This document shows positions 9,352 through 20,126 of a stretch of 64,000 bases of DNA, piece by piece. The notes below the pieces were generated by a model that was not told the origin of the DNA, made no database searches, and saw nothing but the letters and a program-made list of their open reading frames with translations. Source of the DNA: Lactobacillus sp. ESL0680 (GTDB lineage Bacteria; Bacillota; Bacilli; Lactobacillales; Lactobacillaceae); the NCBI RefSeq assembly GCF_029392855.1, contig NZ_CP113945.1, positions 558,001-622,000 of the forward strand, in the 5' to 3' direction. A program made the position numbers and the translations under genes. Every line of letters starts with the position of its first letter. Within the stretch, counting starts at the first letter, position 1.

Positions 9352-12300
9352 ATGGTAGATTCAGATCAAAAGAAAAAGTTAGAGAAGGAAATAGTAGAGA
9401 AAGAGAAAATTGATAAAGCAAGAGCACTCAGACGTAATTTATTAGCTGCGAGTACTGCCGGAATTGGTGGTATTTTAGGTGGAATATTGAGTTCACCGCA
9501 AGTTGCCCATGCGGCAACTACAGTGCCTAAGGTCAAGACAAGTAGTTTTGAACATTTATTGGTTAATGCCAACTCGGCAGAAATTCCGGCTTCGCAAAGT
9601 GCAACCCAATTAAGCACAACGAAGACTAAGGAAACAATTAATTCCAATAGTAATGCGGAAGCAGTCAGCCAAAAACAAACTAGGGCTGCTCAAAGTCAGG
9701 TAGTAAAGACAACTGCCGAAACAAAAGCGCAGAGTTCAGCTGCTAAAACTAAGACAACAGGTGCTAGTTCACAGGCAGTCAAGACAGAATCAGCTTCAAC
9801 GAGTGCAACTAGTCAAGCAAGCCGGGCGCAAGAAATTGTGCAGTCGCAAGCAGCTAAAGAAACTAAGGAAACTGTAAGTTCACAGGTTAATGTGCAGGAT
9901 GAGTATGACATTAATTCAGAGGCTAATTCAATTGCCAATGATTTTACTAATACTAGTGCCAACCATTCATCACTGACGGATTATGTATCTAATTCACAGT
10001 CGAAGAGTTTTGCCAATAATACCAGTGATACTTCCGCATCCAGGAGCTTAACGGATAAGAGTTCATTAGCAGCTTCTTTGGCTAATTCATTAGCCAGCAG
10101 TATGGATGCCAGTCAAACATCACAAATTAATGCCGATGGTAATGATATTGTTGATAGTATAACAATTGCGGGAAACTCAGAAGATGCTTCTAATAACTCG
10201 CAAGCTGATTCAGGCTTTATTTCAGGAGCGGATTTTGGTAGCAGTTCATTCCAAAACTGGGTAAGCGATAGTTACTCACATTCGGCAAGTTTAGCTAGTG
10301 ATGCCGCGCAAAGTTTTGCCAACAGTTTGTCTAGATCAAACACGATTAGTAAGCTGAATAGTCAAAGCATTAGTTTGTCAGTTTATAAGAATAAGAGTTT
10401 TGCCGATTCAGATTCGCAAAGTGCTGGAATTAGTCAAGCTGAAAGTCTTAGTGCCTCAGATGCTAGTGCGAGCAGCGTTACTGATTCAAAGCTTGTTTCA
10501 AACAGTAAATCATTGAGTGCATGGTATTTGTCTACTAGTCAAAAAGTAACGGAAGAAAGTATGAATGCTTCCTCATTGAGTCTAGAGGATAGTCAGAATG
10601 TTTCGACGGTTGCTTCACAGTCATATTCATTCTCAATCCATACATCACTGAGAAAATCGACTGACATGAGCTTCTCAAACTCAGCCGCAACCTCAGCAAT
10701 TACTAGTATGAAGGCCGAAGTCTTCAAACTGAGTCAGTCAATTAGTATTAGTAATTCGCTTAAGGATTCGCAATTGACTAGTTTGAGTAATGTTTCGCTG
10801 GCAGCTTCAGAGAGTATTTCTAATAGTATTAATGCCAGTTTAAGTGCTTCCGAAGTAACAAGTAAGAACTATGCTTCAACAGTTTCACGTTATCTGGAGT
10901 TGAGCAACAGTAACTCTTCAATGCACGCTGTTGTTTCGAACAAGAATTCGAAATACGCCGCAAGTGCTTCAGCTGCAAGTGCCGCTTCAATTAGTGCCAG
11001 CTTGGCTGAATCGCAGAGTAAGATCGCGGTAATTTCTAAGTCAAATTCCGCAAGCTTAGTAGCTAGCTCCCAAGCATCAAACGCAGCTTCACTTGCCTTA
11101 AGTAAGAACATAGCTGATTATAATTCAGCTTCAGCTTCAGCTGGCAGCTATATTAATTCGGCTAGTCTGTCGGCAAGCAAGAACAGCACGAGCATGAATG
11201 AGAGCATGACTTCAGAGACTAGTCGGCTGCATGCGTCATTGACTTCACGAGGACAACAATTGTCTGCCAGCATGCAAAACTCCTTGTCAGAAGCTGGTAG
11301 TTTATCAGATGCCGCAACGCACTCCGAAATTGAAAGCTTGTTAATCGACAACTCTCAAATGAGTCAGAGCGAAAGCCAATCGATGGTTAACAGTGCCAAT
11401 AATAGTGGTTCAATCAGTGACAGCAACAGTAAGGTCATTGCCGACAGCCAAAGTCAAAGCTATAGTAAATCGCTTAGTGACAGTAACTCAGTTGCAAGTA
11501 GTGCTAGCGAAAGTTATAGTGCTTCATTGAGTAAGAGTAACTCGACAGCCGTCAGCCAAAGCAACAGTATCTCCAAGAGTTTGCAGGATTCATTTGCCTC
11601 AGCCATTAACGCCTCAGGCAATTCGAATGCCGAGGAAAGCTTGAGCAATAGTAAATCATTGAGTCAAAGCAATTCCAAAGTTGCAAGTGCCAGCGAAAGC
11701 TTTAGTACTTCCATTAGTGATAGTAACAGTTTAGCTAGTCAAAGTACTTCGAAGAGTCAAAAGGACAGCAAGTCATTGGCTGATAGTCAAAGTCAAAGTT
11801 ACAGCACTTCATTAAGTCAAAGTAATTCAGCAGCGGTTAGCCAAAGCAATAGTATTTCGAAGAGTCTGCAGGATTCATTTACCTCAGCCATCAATGCTTC
11901 AGGTAACTCGAATGCTTCAGAGAGTCAAAGTACTAGTTACTCATTGAGCCAAAGTAATTCGAAGGTTGTAAGTGCTAGCGAAAGCTTTAGTACTTCAATT
12001 AGTGACAGTAACAGTGTTGCCAGTCAGAGTACTTCGAAGAGTCAAAGTACCAGCAAGTCAACAGCTGATAGTGCTAGTGAAAGCTATAGTACCTCAATCA
12101 GCGACAGTAACAGTGTTGCCAGTCGCAGTACTTCCATCAGCCAAAGCAATAGTAAATCATTGGCTGATAGCCAAAGTCAAAGCTACAGCACTTCACTGAG
12201 TCAGAGTAATTCAACGGCAATTAGTCAAAGTAATAGTATTTCAAAGAGTTTGCAAGATTCATTTACTTCAGCAATCAATGCTTCAGGTAACTCAAATGCT

Positions 12301-15300
12301 TCAGAAAGTCAAAGTACTAGTTACTCACTGAGTCAAAGCAATTCGAAGGTTGTAAGTGCTAGCGAAAGCTTCAGTACTTCAATCAGCGATAGTAACAGTG
12401 TTGCCAGTCGCAGTACTTCCATCAGCCAAAGTAACAGTAAGTCATTGGCTGATAGCCAAAGCCAAAGTTACAGTGCTTCATTAAGTAATAGCGATCAACT
12501 TGCAAGTACAAGTCGTTCAGCAAGTGAAAGCCAAAGTAAATCTAAGGTAGATAGTGCTAGTGAAAGCTATAGTGATTCTGTCAATAACAGTTCATATTCA
12601 GCAAGTAGAAGTACTTCACTTAGCCAGAGAGATAGTAAGTTTATTGTCGATAGTCAAAGTGATAGCTTCAGTACTTCAATTAGTGATAGTAACTATTCAG
12701 CTAGTCAAAGTACTTCAATTAGTCAAAGAGACAGTAAGTCATTAGCTGATAGTCAAAGTCAAAGCTACAGCACTTCATTAAGTCAAAGTAATTCAACAGC
12801 AGTCAGCCAAAGCAACAGTATTTCGAAGAGTCTGCAGGATTCATTTACCTCAGCCATCAATGCTTCAGGTAACTCGAATGCTTCAGAAAGCCAAAGTGCT
12901 AGTCATTCACTGAGTCAAAGCAATTCGAAAGTTGCTAGTGCTAGCGAAAGCTTCAGTACTTCAATCAGCGACAGTAACAGTGCTGCAAGTCAAAGCACTT
13001 CCAAGAGTCAAAAGGACAGCAAATCAGCAGCTGACAGTGCAAGTCAAAGTTACAGTACATCATTAAGTGATAGTAATTCCGTAGCAAACAGCAAGAGCCA
13101 AAGCTATAGTAATTCAGTTAATGACAGTAATACTTCAGCTAGTCAAAGTACTTCCAAGAGTCAAAAGGATAGCAAGTCAACAGCTGATAGCCAAAGTGAA
13201 AGTTATAGTACTTCAATTAGTGATAGTAATTCGAAGATTGCTAGTGAGAGTAAGAGCTACAGTACATCATTAAGTAACAGTAATTCAACTGCAGTTAGCC
13301 AAAGTAATAGTATTTCTAAGAGTTTGCAGGATTCATTTAATTCAGCAATGAACGCTTCAGGTAATTCAAATGCTTCAGCTAGTGAAAGTAACAGCACTTC
13401 ATTAAGTGACAGCAATTCAAAAGTTAATAGTACTAGTCAAAGCTATAGTACCTCAATTAGTGACAGTAACTCGACTGCAATTAGCCAGAGTAACAGCACT
13501 TCAAAGAGTACTCAAGATTCACTTACATCTGCAAGCTTAAGCAATAGTACCAGCAACTCTAAAGCAGCTAGTCAAAGTGAAAGCTTCAGTACATCAGTAA
13601 GTAACAGTGATTACCTTGCAAGTACAAGTCGCTCAGCTAGTGAAAGTCAAAGTAGATCTAAGGCTGACAGTGCTAGCCAAAGCTACAGTGATTCTGTCAA
13701 CAACAGTTCATACTCAGCAAGCAAGAGTACTTCAATTAGTCAAAGAGACAGTCAATCATTAGTAGATAGTCAAAGCCAAAGCTATAGCCTTTCATTGAGT
13801 AACAGTAACTCAACAGCAATTAGCCAAAGCAACAGTATTTCTAAGAGTTTACAAGATTCATTTGCATCTGCAATGAACGCTTCAGGGAATGCTAATGCTT
13901 CAACTAGTGAGAGCACCAGTCAATCACTAAGTGATAGCAATTCTAAGGTTGCTAGTGCAAGCCAAAGTTACAGCACATCAATTAGTGACAGTAACTCAGT
14001 TGCTGCAAGTCAAAGCAACAGCACTTCAAAGAGTATGCAAGATTCACTTACCTCAGCAAGTTTGAGTAATAGCGTAAGCAACTCTAAAGCAGTTAGTCAA
14101 AGTGAGAGTTTTAGTACTTCAATTAGTAATAGTGATTACCTTGCAAGTACAAGTCGCTCAGCTAGTGAAAGCAACAGTAAGTCAAAGGCAGATAGTGCTA
14201 GTGAGAGCTACAGTGATTCTGTCAACAACAGTTCATACTCAGCAAGCAAGAGTACTTCAATTAGTCAAAGAGACAGTCAATCATTGACAGATAGCCAAAG
14301 TGATAGTACTAGCATCTCATTGAATAATAGTAATGTTTCTGCAAGTCAGAGTTACAGTACTTCAATTAATGACAGCAACGCTTCAGCAAGTCTAAGTACT
14401 TCAAAGAGTCAAAAGGATAGTAAGTCATTAGCAGATAGTCAAAGCCAAAGTTACAGTACCTCAATTAGCGATAGTAATTCGTTAGTTGACAGCAGAAGTC
14501 AAAGTTACAGTGCTTCATTGAGCAACAGTAATTCAACTGCAATTAGTGACAGTAACAGTATCTCGAAGAGCTTACAAGATTCATTCACATCAGCAATGAA
14601 TGCTTCAGGCAATGCCAACGCTTCAACTAGTGAGAGTACCAGTCAATCAATGAGTGACAGTAATTCGAAGGTTGCTAGTGCAAGTCAAAGTTACAGTACC
14701 TCAATTAGTGATAGTAACTCAACTGCAGTAAGTCAAAGTAACAGCACTTCAAAGAGTATGCAAGATTCACTTACCTCAGCAAGTTTGAGCAATAGCGTAA
14801 GTAATTCTAAAGTTGTTAGTCAAAGCGAAAGTTTCAGTACTTCAGTAAGTAATAGTGACTATGCTGCAAGTACAAGTCGTTCAGCTAGTGAAAGTAACAG
14901 TAAGTCTAAAGCTGACAGTGCTAGCCAAAGCTACAGTGATTCTGTCAACAATAGTTCATATTCAGCAAGCAGAAGTACTTCGATTAGTCAAAAAGACAGT
15001 CAATCATTGGCAGATAGCCAAAGTGATAGTACTAGCATCTCATTGAATAACAGTAATGTTTCTGCCAGCCAAAGCTACAGTACTTCAATTAGTAATAGTA
15101 ATTCATTAGTTGATAGTAGAAGTCAAAGTTACAGCCTTTCATTAAGTAACAGTAACTCAACTGCAGTAAGTGAAAGCAACAGTATCTCGAAGAGCTTACA
15201 AGATTCATTTGCATCAGCAATGAATGCTTCAGGCAATGCCAACGCTTCAGCTAGTGAGAGCACCAGTAAGTCACTGAGTGATAGTAATTCGAAGGTTGCT

Positions 15301-18300
15301 AGCGCAAGTCAAAGTTACAGCACTTCAATTAGTGACAGTAATTCGGCTGCGGCAAGTCAAAGCAATAGTACTTCAAAGAGTATGCAAGATTCACTTATCT
15401 CAGCAAGTTTGAGTAATAGCGTAAGCAACTCTAAGACAGTCAGCCAAAGCGAAAGCTTCAGTACTTCAGTAAGTAATAGCGATTATGCTGCAAGTACAAG
15501 TCGTTCAGCTAGTGAAAGTAACAGTAAGTCTAAAGCTGACAGTGCAAGTCAAAGCTACAGTGATTCTGTCAACAACAGTTCATACTCAGCAAGCAAGAGC
15601 ACTTCAATTAGCCAAAGGGATAGTCAATCGTTAGCTAATAGCCAAAGTGATAGCACCAGCATCTCATTGAGTAACAGTAATGCTTCTGCAAGTCAGAGTT
15701 ACAGTACTTCAATTAGTAATAGCAATTCATTAGTTGATAGCAGAAGCCAAAGCTACAGCCTTTCATTAAGCAATAGTAACTCAACAGCAATTAGTGACAG
15801 CAATAGTATTTCTAAGAGCTTACAAGATTCGTTCACTTCAGCAATGAACGCTTCAGGTAACGCTAATACAGAAATGAGTAAGAGCTACAGCAATTCACTC
15901 AGTCTTAGTGAATCAAAGGCAATGGTTGCAAGTTTGAGTGCAAGCAAGTCACTTAGTGAAAGTAATTCAGTAGTTGTTAGCCAAAGTGAAAGCTTCAGTA
16001 CTTCAATTAGTAATAGTAACTACCTTGCAAGTACAAGTCGTTCAGCTAGCGAAAGTCAAAGTAAGTCATTAGCTGACAGTACAAGTGAAAGCTACAGTGC
16101 ATCTGTCAACAACAGTTCGTACTCAGCAAGTTTGAGTATCTCTGCAAGTCAAAGAGACAGTCAATCGTTAGCTAATAGTCAAAGTGAAAGCAATAGTATA
16201 TCATTGAATAATAGTAATATTTCAGCAAGCAAGAGTACTGCAACTAGCGAAAGTCAAAGTCAATCAGCTGCAAATAGTACTAGTCAAAGTTACAGCACAT
16301 CAGTTAATGACAGTAGTACTTCAGCAAGTCTAAGTACTTCAAAGAGTCAAAAAGACAGTAAGTCATTAGCAGATAGCCAAAGCCAAAGCTATAGCACATC
16401 GATTAGTGATAGTAATTCATTAATGGTCAGTGCAAGTCAAAGTTACAGTATTTCATTGAGCAACAGTAACTCAACAGCAATTAGTGACAGCAACAGTATC
16501 TCTAAGAGTTTACAAGATTCATTCGCATCAGCAATGGATGCTTCAGGTAGTGCCAACACAGAAGCAAGCAAGAGTTACAGCAATTCACTTAGTCTTAGTG
16601 AATCAAAGGCAATGGTTGCAAGCTTGAGTGCAAGCAAGTCATTGAGTCAAAGCAACTCAGTAGTCGTTAGCCAAAGTGAAAGCTTCAGTACTTCAATTAG
16701 TAATAGTAACTACCTTGCAAGTACAAGTCGTTCAGCTAGCGAAAGTCAAAGTAAATCATTAGCTGACAGTACAAGTGAAAGTTACAGTGCATCTGTCAAC
16801 AACAGTTCATACTCAGCTAGCTTGAGTATCTCTGCAAGTCAAAGAGACAGTCAATCGTTAGCTAATAGCAATAGCGAAAGCTACAGTAACTCAATTAACA
16901 ACAGCAATTCATTAGCAAGTCAAAGTACTTCAACTAGTCAAAAAGACAGTAAGTCATTGGCAGCTAGTGAAAGCATGAGTTACAGTGCTTCATTAAGTGA
17001 CAGTAATGCTTCTGCAAGTCAAAGCATGTCAACTAGTCAAAGCAACAGTAAGTCAACTGCAACAAGTCTTAGCGATAGTTACAGTAAGTCATTGAGTGAT
17101 AGTAACTTGTCAGCAGCTGGTAATAGTGAAAGCTATAGCAAGTCACTGAGTGATAGTGCTTCAGTAGCAGTTACAGCTAGTCTGAGTGCAAGCAAGTCAT
17201 TGAGCGAAAGTAACTCAGTAGTTGTTAGCCAAAGTGAAAGCTACAGCACTTCGATTAGTAACAGTAATTACTTAGCAAGTATCAGTCGTTCAACTAGCGA
17301 AAGCCAAAGCAAGTCATTAGCTGATAGTATTAGCACCAGTTACAGTACTTCAATTAGTGCTAGTGATTACCTTGCAAGTACAAGTCGTTCAACTAGTGAA
17401 AGCAATAGTAAGTCATTAGCTGACAGTACAAGTGAAAGCTACAGCATTTCTGTCAACAACAGTTCATACTCAGCAAGTTTGAGTATCTCTGCAAGTCAAA
17501 GAGACAGTCAATCGTTAGCTAACAGCAATAGCGAAAGCTACAGCAACTCAATTAATGACAGTAACTCATTAGCAAGTCAAACCACTTCAACTAGTCAAAG
17601 CAACAGTAAGTCAACTGCAACAAGTCTTAGCGATAGTTACAGTAAATCACTGAGTGATAGTACTTCAGTAGCAGTTGCTGCAAGCTTGAGTGCAAGCAAG
17701 TCATTGAGCGAAAGCAACTCAGTAGTTGTCAGTCAAAGTGAAAGCTTCAGTACTTCAATTAGTAACAGTAACTACCTTGCAAGTAACAGCCGCTCAGCTA
17801 GCGAAAGCCAAAGCAAGTCATTAGCTGACAGCACAAGTGAAAGCTACAGCATTTCTGTCAACAACAGTTCATACTCAGCAAGCTTGAGTATCTCTGCAAG
17901 TCAAAGAGATAGTCAATCAATTGCTAATAGTCAAAGCGAAAGCTACAGCAACTCATTAAGTGCAAGTAACTCAGCAGTCGCTAGTGCAAGCTTGAGTGCT
18001 AGTCAATCAGAAAGTGAAAGTACTTCAACTATTCTTAGTCAAATCGCAAGCTTCAGTACTTCGATTAGTACAAGCAACTATGTTGCAAGTAACAGCCGTT
18101 CAACTAGCGAAAGCCAAAGCAAGTCATTAGCTGACAGCACAAGTGAAAGCTACAGCATTTCTGTCAACAACAGTTCATACTCAGCAAGCTTGAGTGTTTC
18201 AGCAAGTCAAAGAGATAGTTTGTCACTTGCTAACAGCAATAGTGAAAGCTACAGCAACTCAATTAATGATAGTAATTCATCAGCAAGTCTAAGTCGTTCA

Positions 18301-19980
18301 ACTAGTCAAAGTGACAGCAAGTCATTGGCAGATAGTGAAAGCATCAGCTACAGTACTTCAATTAGTAACAGTGATTCAACAACAGTTAGTGCAAACTACA
18401 GTAACAGTAAATCACTGAGCGAAAGCAATTCAATAGCTATCAGTCAGAGCGAAAGCTTCAGTACTTCAATTAGTGAAAGTAACCAATCTGCTTCTATGAG
18501 TACTTCAGATAGTCAATCAAATAGTAAGTCAGATGCTGATAGCAATAGTCACAGTTACAGTACTTCAATCAGCGACAGCAACTCAGTAGGTGCTAGCGAA
18601 AGCAACAGCTTCAGTGATTCAATTAGTACTAGTGATTACTTCGCAAGCATGAGTCGCTCAACTAGCGAAAGTCAAAGTAAGTCATTAGCTGATAGTACTA
18701 GTGAAAGCTACAGTGCATCTGTCAACAATAGTTCATACTCAGCAAGCTTGAGTCTCTCTACTAGTGAAAGAGACAGTAAGTTTACAGCAGATAGAGCTAG
18801 TGAGAGTTACAGTACATCACTTAGCCTCAGCAACTCAATCGTTGTTAGTCAAAGTGAAAGCTTCAGCGTATCAATTAGTACTAGTGATTACCTCGCAAGC
18901 ATGAGTCGTTCAACTAGTGAGAGTCAAAGTAAGTCAATTGCTGATAGTACAAGCGATAGCTTCAGTGTATCAATTAGTACTAGTGACTACCTTGCAAGCA
19001 TGAGCCGTTCAACTAGTGACAGCCAAAGCAAGTCAATTGCTGACAGCACAAGTGAAAGCTACAGTACTTCAATTAGTGATAGCAACAGTTCAGCTAGCGC
19101 AAGTATGAGTCGCAGCAATTCAATTGTAAGTAGTGCCAGCGAAAGCTTAAGTACTTCGATCAGTGACAGTAATAGTTCTGCCAGTGCAAGTACTTCAGTA
19201 AGTGATAGTAACAGTACCTCAATCGTAGAAAGCACCAGTGTCAGTCAAAGTACTTCAACTAGTGTAAGTATGAGTGATAGTATTTCAACATCAACTGTTG
19301 TCAGTCAAAGTACAAGTACTTCAATTAGTAACAGTAATTCTGTAGCTAGTGACTGGAACGGTGGTGGCAACTATGTACCATCTTCAACTACACCTACATC
19401 AACTTCTGCATCTACTTCAACTTCATTGGCTGCAGACAATGTGGTAATTAAGAAGTTGCGTCACAATGCCTATGTTTACGATAAGAATGGTAACCGGGTT
19501 AGTGATCTAGTTATGTCAATTGGCACAGCGGTTAAGACATATGGTGATAAGAAGTTAATTAACGGACGTTACTACTACTACATTGGTGACGATCATTACG
19601 TTGTTGCAAAGAACTTCGATGGTTTTGAAGAAGATTTGCACCACAATGCTTATATATATAACTCTAAAGGTCAACGTGTTGGCAAGACTGTTCTGAAGAA
19701 GGGCAAGAAGGTCAAGGCCTTTGAAACGATCAATGCTAAGGGACGTAAGTTCTACAGTATCTTACACGGTAAATATGTTGCAGCAGGTAACTTCAAGGGT
19801 AAGGAATTACGCTTAAAGCATAATGCCTATGTTTACAACGAAAAAGGTCACCGTGTAAGTGACAAGATATTAGCCAAAGGTAAAAAGATGAAGATCTATG
19901 GTGTTAAAGTAATTAATGGTAAGAAGTATTACCATTGTCGCTATGGTCAATACATCTTGGCTGGTAATTTTAAGAAATAA
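9352..19980 (+). CDS. Giant serine-rich repeat glycoprotein adhesin with C-terminal SLAP domains
   Basis: A 3542-residue surface protein. The start is ATG 9352, with TTAGG about 8 bases upstream; GTG 9343 is less likely. Residues 1-54 form the long signal typical of accessory Sec substrates: a charged Lys/Glu stretch, RRNLLAAS, a glycine-rich core (GIGGILGGIL) and a probable cut after AHA. A Ser/Ala/Thr-rich, less regular part runs to about residue 690. About 2650 residues of Ser-X repeats follow, the usual target of O-glycosylation. Residues 3366-3542 hold three SLAP modules of about 60 residues, each starting L-x-HNAY. SLAP domains bind wall polymers non-covalently; an LPXTG motif, normal for this family, is absent. 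The secA2-asp2 operon upstream is the expected exporter. No folded ligand-binding region is obvious. Confidence 0.92.
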   Translation: MVDSDQKKKLEKEIVEKEKIDKARALRRNLLAASTAGIGGILGGILSSPQVAHAATTVPKVKTSSFEHLLVNANSAEIPASQSATQLSTTKTKETINSNSNAEAVSQKQTRAAQSQVVKTTAETKAQSSAAKTKTTGASSQAVKTESASTSATSQASRAQEIVQSQAAKETKETVSSQVNVQDEYDINSEANSIANDFTNTSANHSSLTDYVSNSQSKSFANNTSDTSASRSLTDKSSLAASLANSLASSMDASQTSQINADGNDIVDSITIAGNSEDASNNSQADSGFISGADFGSSSFQNWVSDSYSHSASLASDAAQSFANSLSRSNTISKLNSQSISLSVYKNKSFADSDSQSAGISQAESLSASDASASSVTDSKLVSNSKSLSAWYLSTSQKVTEESMNASSLSLEDSQNVSTVASQSYSFSIHTSLRKSTDMSFSNSAATSAITSMKAEVFKLSQSISISNSLKDSQLTSLSNVSLAASESISNSINASLSASEVTSKNYASTVSRYLELSNSNSSMHAVVSNKNSKYAASASAASAASISASLAESQSKIAVISKSNSASLVASSQASNAASLALSKNIADYNSASASAGSYINSASLSASKNSTSMNESMTSETSRLHASLTSRGQQLSASMQNSLSEAGSLSDAATHSEIESLLIDNSQMSQSESQSMVNSANNSGSISDSNSKVIADSQSQSYSKSLSDSNSVASSASESYSASLSKSNSTAVSQSNSISKSLQDSFASAINASGNSNAEESLSNSKSLSQSNSKVASASESFSTSISDSNSLASQSTSKSQKDSKSLADSQSQSYSTSLSQSNSAAVSQSNSISKSLQDSFTSAINASGNSNASESQSTSYSLSQSNSKVVSASESFSTSISDSNSVASQSTSKSQSTSKSTADSASESYSTSISDSNSVASRSTSISQSNSKSLADSQSQSYSTSLSQSNSTAISQSNSISKSLQDSFTSAINASGNSNASESQSTSYSLSQSNSKVVSASESFSTSISDSNSVASRSTSISQSNSKSLADSQSQSYSASLSNSDQLASTSRSASESQSKSKVDSASESYSDSVNNSSYSASRSTSLSQRDSKFIVDSQSDSFSTSISDSNYSASQSTSISQRDSKSLADSQSQSYSTSLSQSNSTAVSQSNSISKSLQDSFTSAINASGNSNASESQSASHSLSQSNSKVASASESFSTSISDSNSAASQSTSKSQKDSKSAADSASQSYSTSLSDSNSVANSKSQSYSNSVNDSNTSASQSTSKSQKDSKSTADSQSESYSTSISDSNSKIASESKSYSTSLSNSNSTAVSQSNSISKSLQDSFNSAMNASGNSNASASESNSTSLSDSNSKVNSTSQSYSTSISDSNSTAISQSNSTSKSTQDSLTSASLSNSTSNSKAASQSESFSTSVSNSDYLASTSRSASESQSRSKADSASQSYSDSVNNSSYSASKSTSISQRDSQSLVDSQSQSYSLSLSNSNSTAISQSNSISKSLQDSFASAMNASGNANASTSESTSQSLSDSNSKVASASQSYSTSISDSNSVAASQSNSTSKSMQDSLTSASLSNSVSNSKAVSQSESFSTSISNSDYLASTSRSASESNSKSKADSASESYSDSVNNSSYSASKSTSISQRDSQSLTDSQSDSTSISLNNSNVSASQSYSTSINDSNASASLSTSKSQKDSKSLADSQSQSYSTSISDSNSLVDSRSQSYSASLSNSNSTAISDSNSISKSLQDSFTSAMNASGNANASTSESTSQSMSDSNSKVASASQSYSTSISDSNSTAVSQSNSTSKSMQDSLTSASLSNSVSNSKVVSQSESFSTSVSNSDYAASTSRSASESNSKSKADSASQSYSDSVNNSSYSASRSTSISQKDSQSLADSQSDSTSISLNNSNVSASQSYSTSISNSNSLVDSRSQSYSLSLSNSNSTAVSESNSISKSLQDSFASAMNASGNANASASESTSKSLSDSNSKVASASQSYSTSISDSNSAAASQSNSTSKSMQDSLISASLSNSVSNSKTVSQSESFSTSVSNSDYAASTSRSASESNSKSKADSASQSYSDSVNNSSYSASKSTSISQRDSQSLANSQSDSTSISLSNSNASASQSYSTSISNSNSLVDSRSQSYSLSLSNSNSTAISDSNSISKSLQDSFTSAMNASGNANTEMSKSYSNSLSLSESKAMVASLSASKSLSESNSVVVSQSESFSTSISNSNYLASTSRSASESQSKSLADSTSESYSASVNNSSYSASLSISASQRDSQSLANSQSESNSISLNNSNISASKSTATSESQSQSAANSTSQSYSTSVNDSSTSASLSTSKSQKDSKSLADSQSQSYSTSISDSNSLMVSASQSYSISLSNSNSTAISDSNSISKSLQDSFASAMDASGSANTEASKSYSNSLSLSESKAMVASLSASKSLSQSNSVVVSQSESFSTSISNSNYLASTSRSASESQSKSLADSTSESYSASVNNSSYSASLSISASQRDSQSLANSNSESYSNSINNSNSLASQSTSTSQKDSKSLAASESMSYSASLSDSNASASQSMSTSQSNSKSTATSLSDSYSKSLSDSNLSAAGNSESYSKSLSDSASVAVTASLSASKSLSESNSVVVSQSESYSTSISNSNYLASISRSTSESQSKSLADSISTSYSTSISASDYLASTSRSTSESNSKSLADSTSESYSISVNNSSYSASLSISASQRDSQSLANSNSESYSNSINDSNSLASQTTSTSQSNSKSTATSLSDSYSKSLSDSTSVAVAASLSASKSLSESNSVVVSQSESFSTSISNSNYLASNSRSASESQSKSLADSTSESYSISVNNSSYSASLSISASQRDSQSIANSQSESYSNSLSASNSAVASASLSASQSESESTSTILSQIASFSTSISTSNYVASNSRSTSESQSKSLADSTSESYSISVNNSSYSASLSVSASQRDSLSLANSNSESYSNSINDSNSSASLSRSTSQSDSKSLADSESISYSTSISNSDSTTVSANYSNSKSLSESNSIAISQSESFSTSISESNQSASMSTSDSQSNSKSDADSNSHSYSTSISDSNSVGASESNSFSDSISTSDYFASMSRSTSESQSKSLADSTSESYSASVNNSSYSASLSLSTSERDSKFTADRASESYSTSLSLSNSIVVSQSESFSVSISTSDYLASMSRSTSESQSKSIADSTSDSFSVSISTSDYLASMSRSTSDSQSKSIADSTSESYSTSISDSNSSASASMSRSNSIVSSASESLSTSISDSNSSASASTSVSDSNSTSIVESTSVSQSTSTSVSMSDSISTSTVVSQSTSTSISNSNSVASDWNGGGNYVPSSTTPTSTSASTSTSLAADNVVIKKLRHNAYVYDKNGNRVSDLVMSIGTAVKTYGDKKLINGRYYYYIGDDHYVVAKNFDGFEEDLHHNAYIYNSKGQRVGKTVLKKGKKVKAFETINAKGRKFYSILHGKYVAAGNFKGKELRLKHNAYVYNEKGHRVSDKILAKGKKMKIYGVKVINGKKYYHCRYGQYILAGNFKK
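11565..16560 (+). repeat. Nested long repeats inside the serine-rich gene
   Basis: A block coding for SISKSLQDSF followed by a SAxNASGNAN-like string occurs ten times. The copies begin near 11566, 11851, 12232, 12816, 13309, 13834, 14556, 15181, 15805 and 16495. The last intervals are 625, 624 and 690 bases, so units of roughly 208 codons appear to have duplicated in tandem. A second recurring block, SVNNSSYSAS, appears about 11 times between 12580 and 18750. Confidence 0.8.
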
Positions 19981-20009
19981 TGTAACGCATCATTGTAAAT
20001 AAACTAAGA

Positions 20010-20039
20010 AAGCATCCTCATTATGAGGGTGCTTTTTTT
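20010..20039 (+). terminator. Rho-independent terminator of the serine-rich protein gene
   Basis: An AAGCATCCTCA / TGAGGGTGCTT stem (20010-20020 with 20024-20034, one G-U pair) is followed by a run of T. Confidence 0.9.
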
Positions 20040-20061
20040 GGTGTAAATATTGAAATATAGG

Positions 20062-20090
20062 TTGACTACACGTTAAAATGTTGTTAATAT
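20062..20090 (+). promoter_or_regulatory. Strong promoter of the leader-peptide/oppA unit
   Basis: TTGACT (20062-20067), a 17-base spacer and TAATAT (20085-20090) give a near-consensus sigma-70-type promoter between two terminators. Confidence 0.75.
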
Positions 20091-20126
20091 ATTAAATATA
20101 AATTAGATAAAAAGGAGATGGCTCTA

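Noticed and set aside
11972..15046. Several overlapping open frames on the plus strand inside the serine-rich gene
   Set aside because: They are frame-shadow effects of the AGT/AGC/TCA-rich repeat and have no ribosome binding sites.
11360..19340. Dense short repeats that might suggest a CRISPR array or satellite
   Set aside because: They are in frame within one coding sequence and encode Ser-X repeats; spacers and conserved repeats of fixed length are absent.
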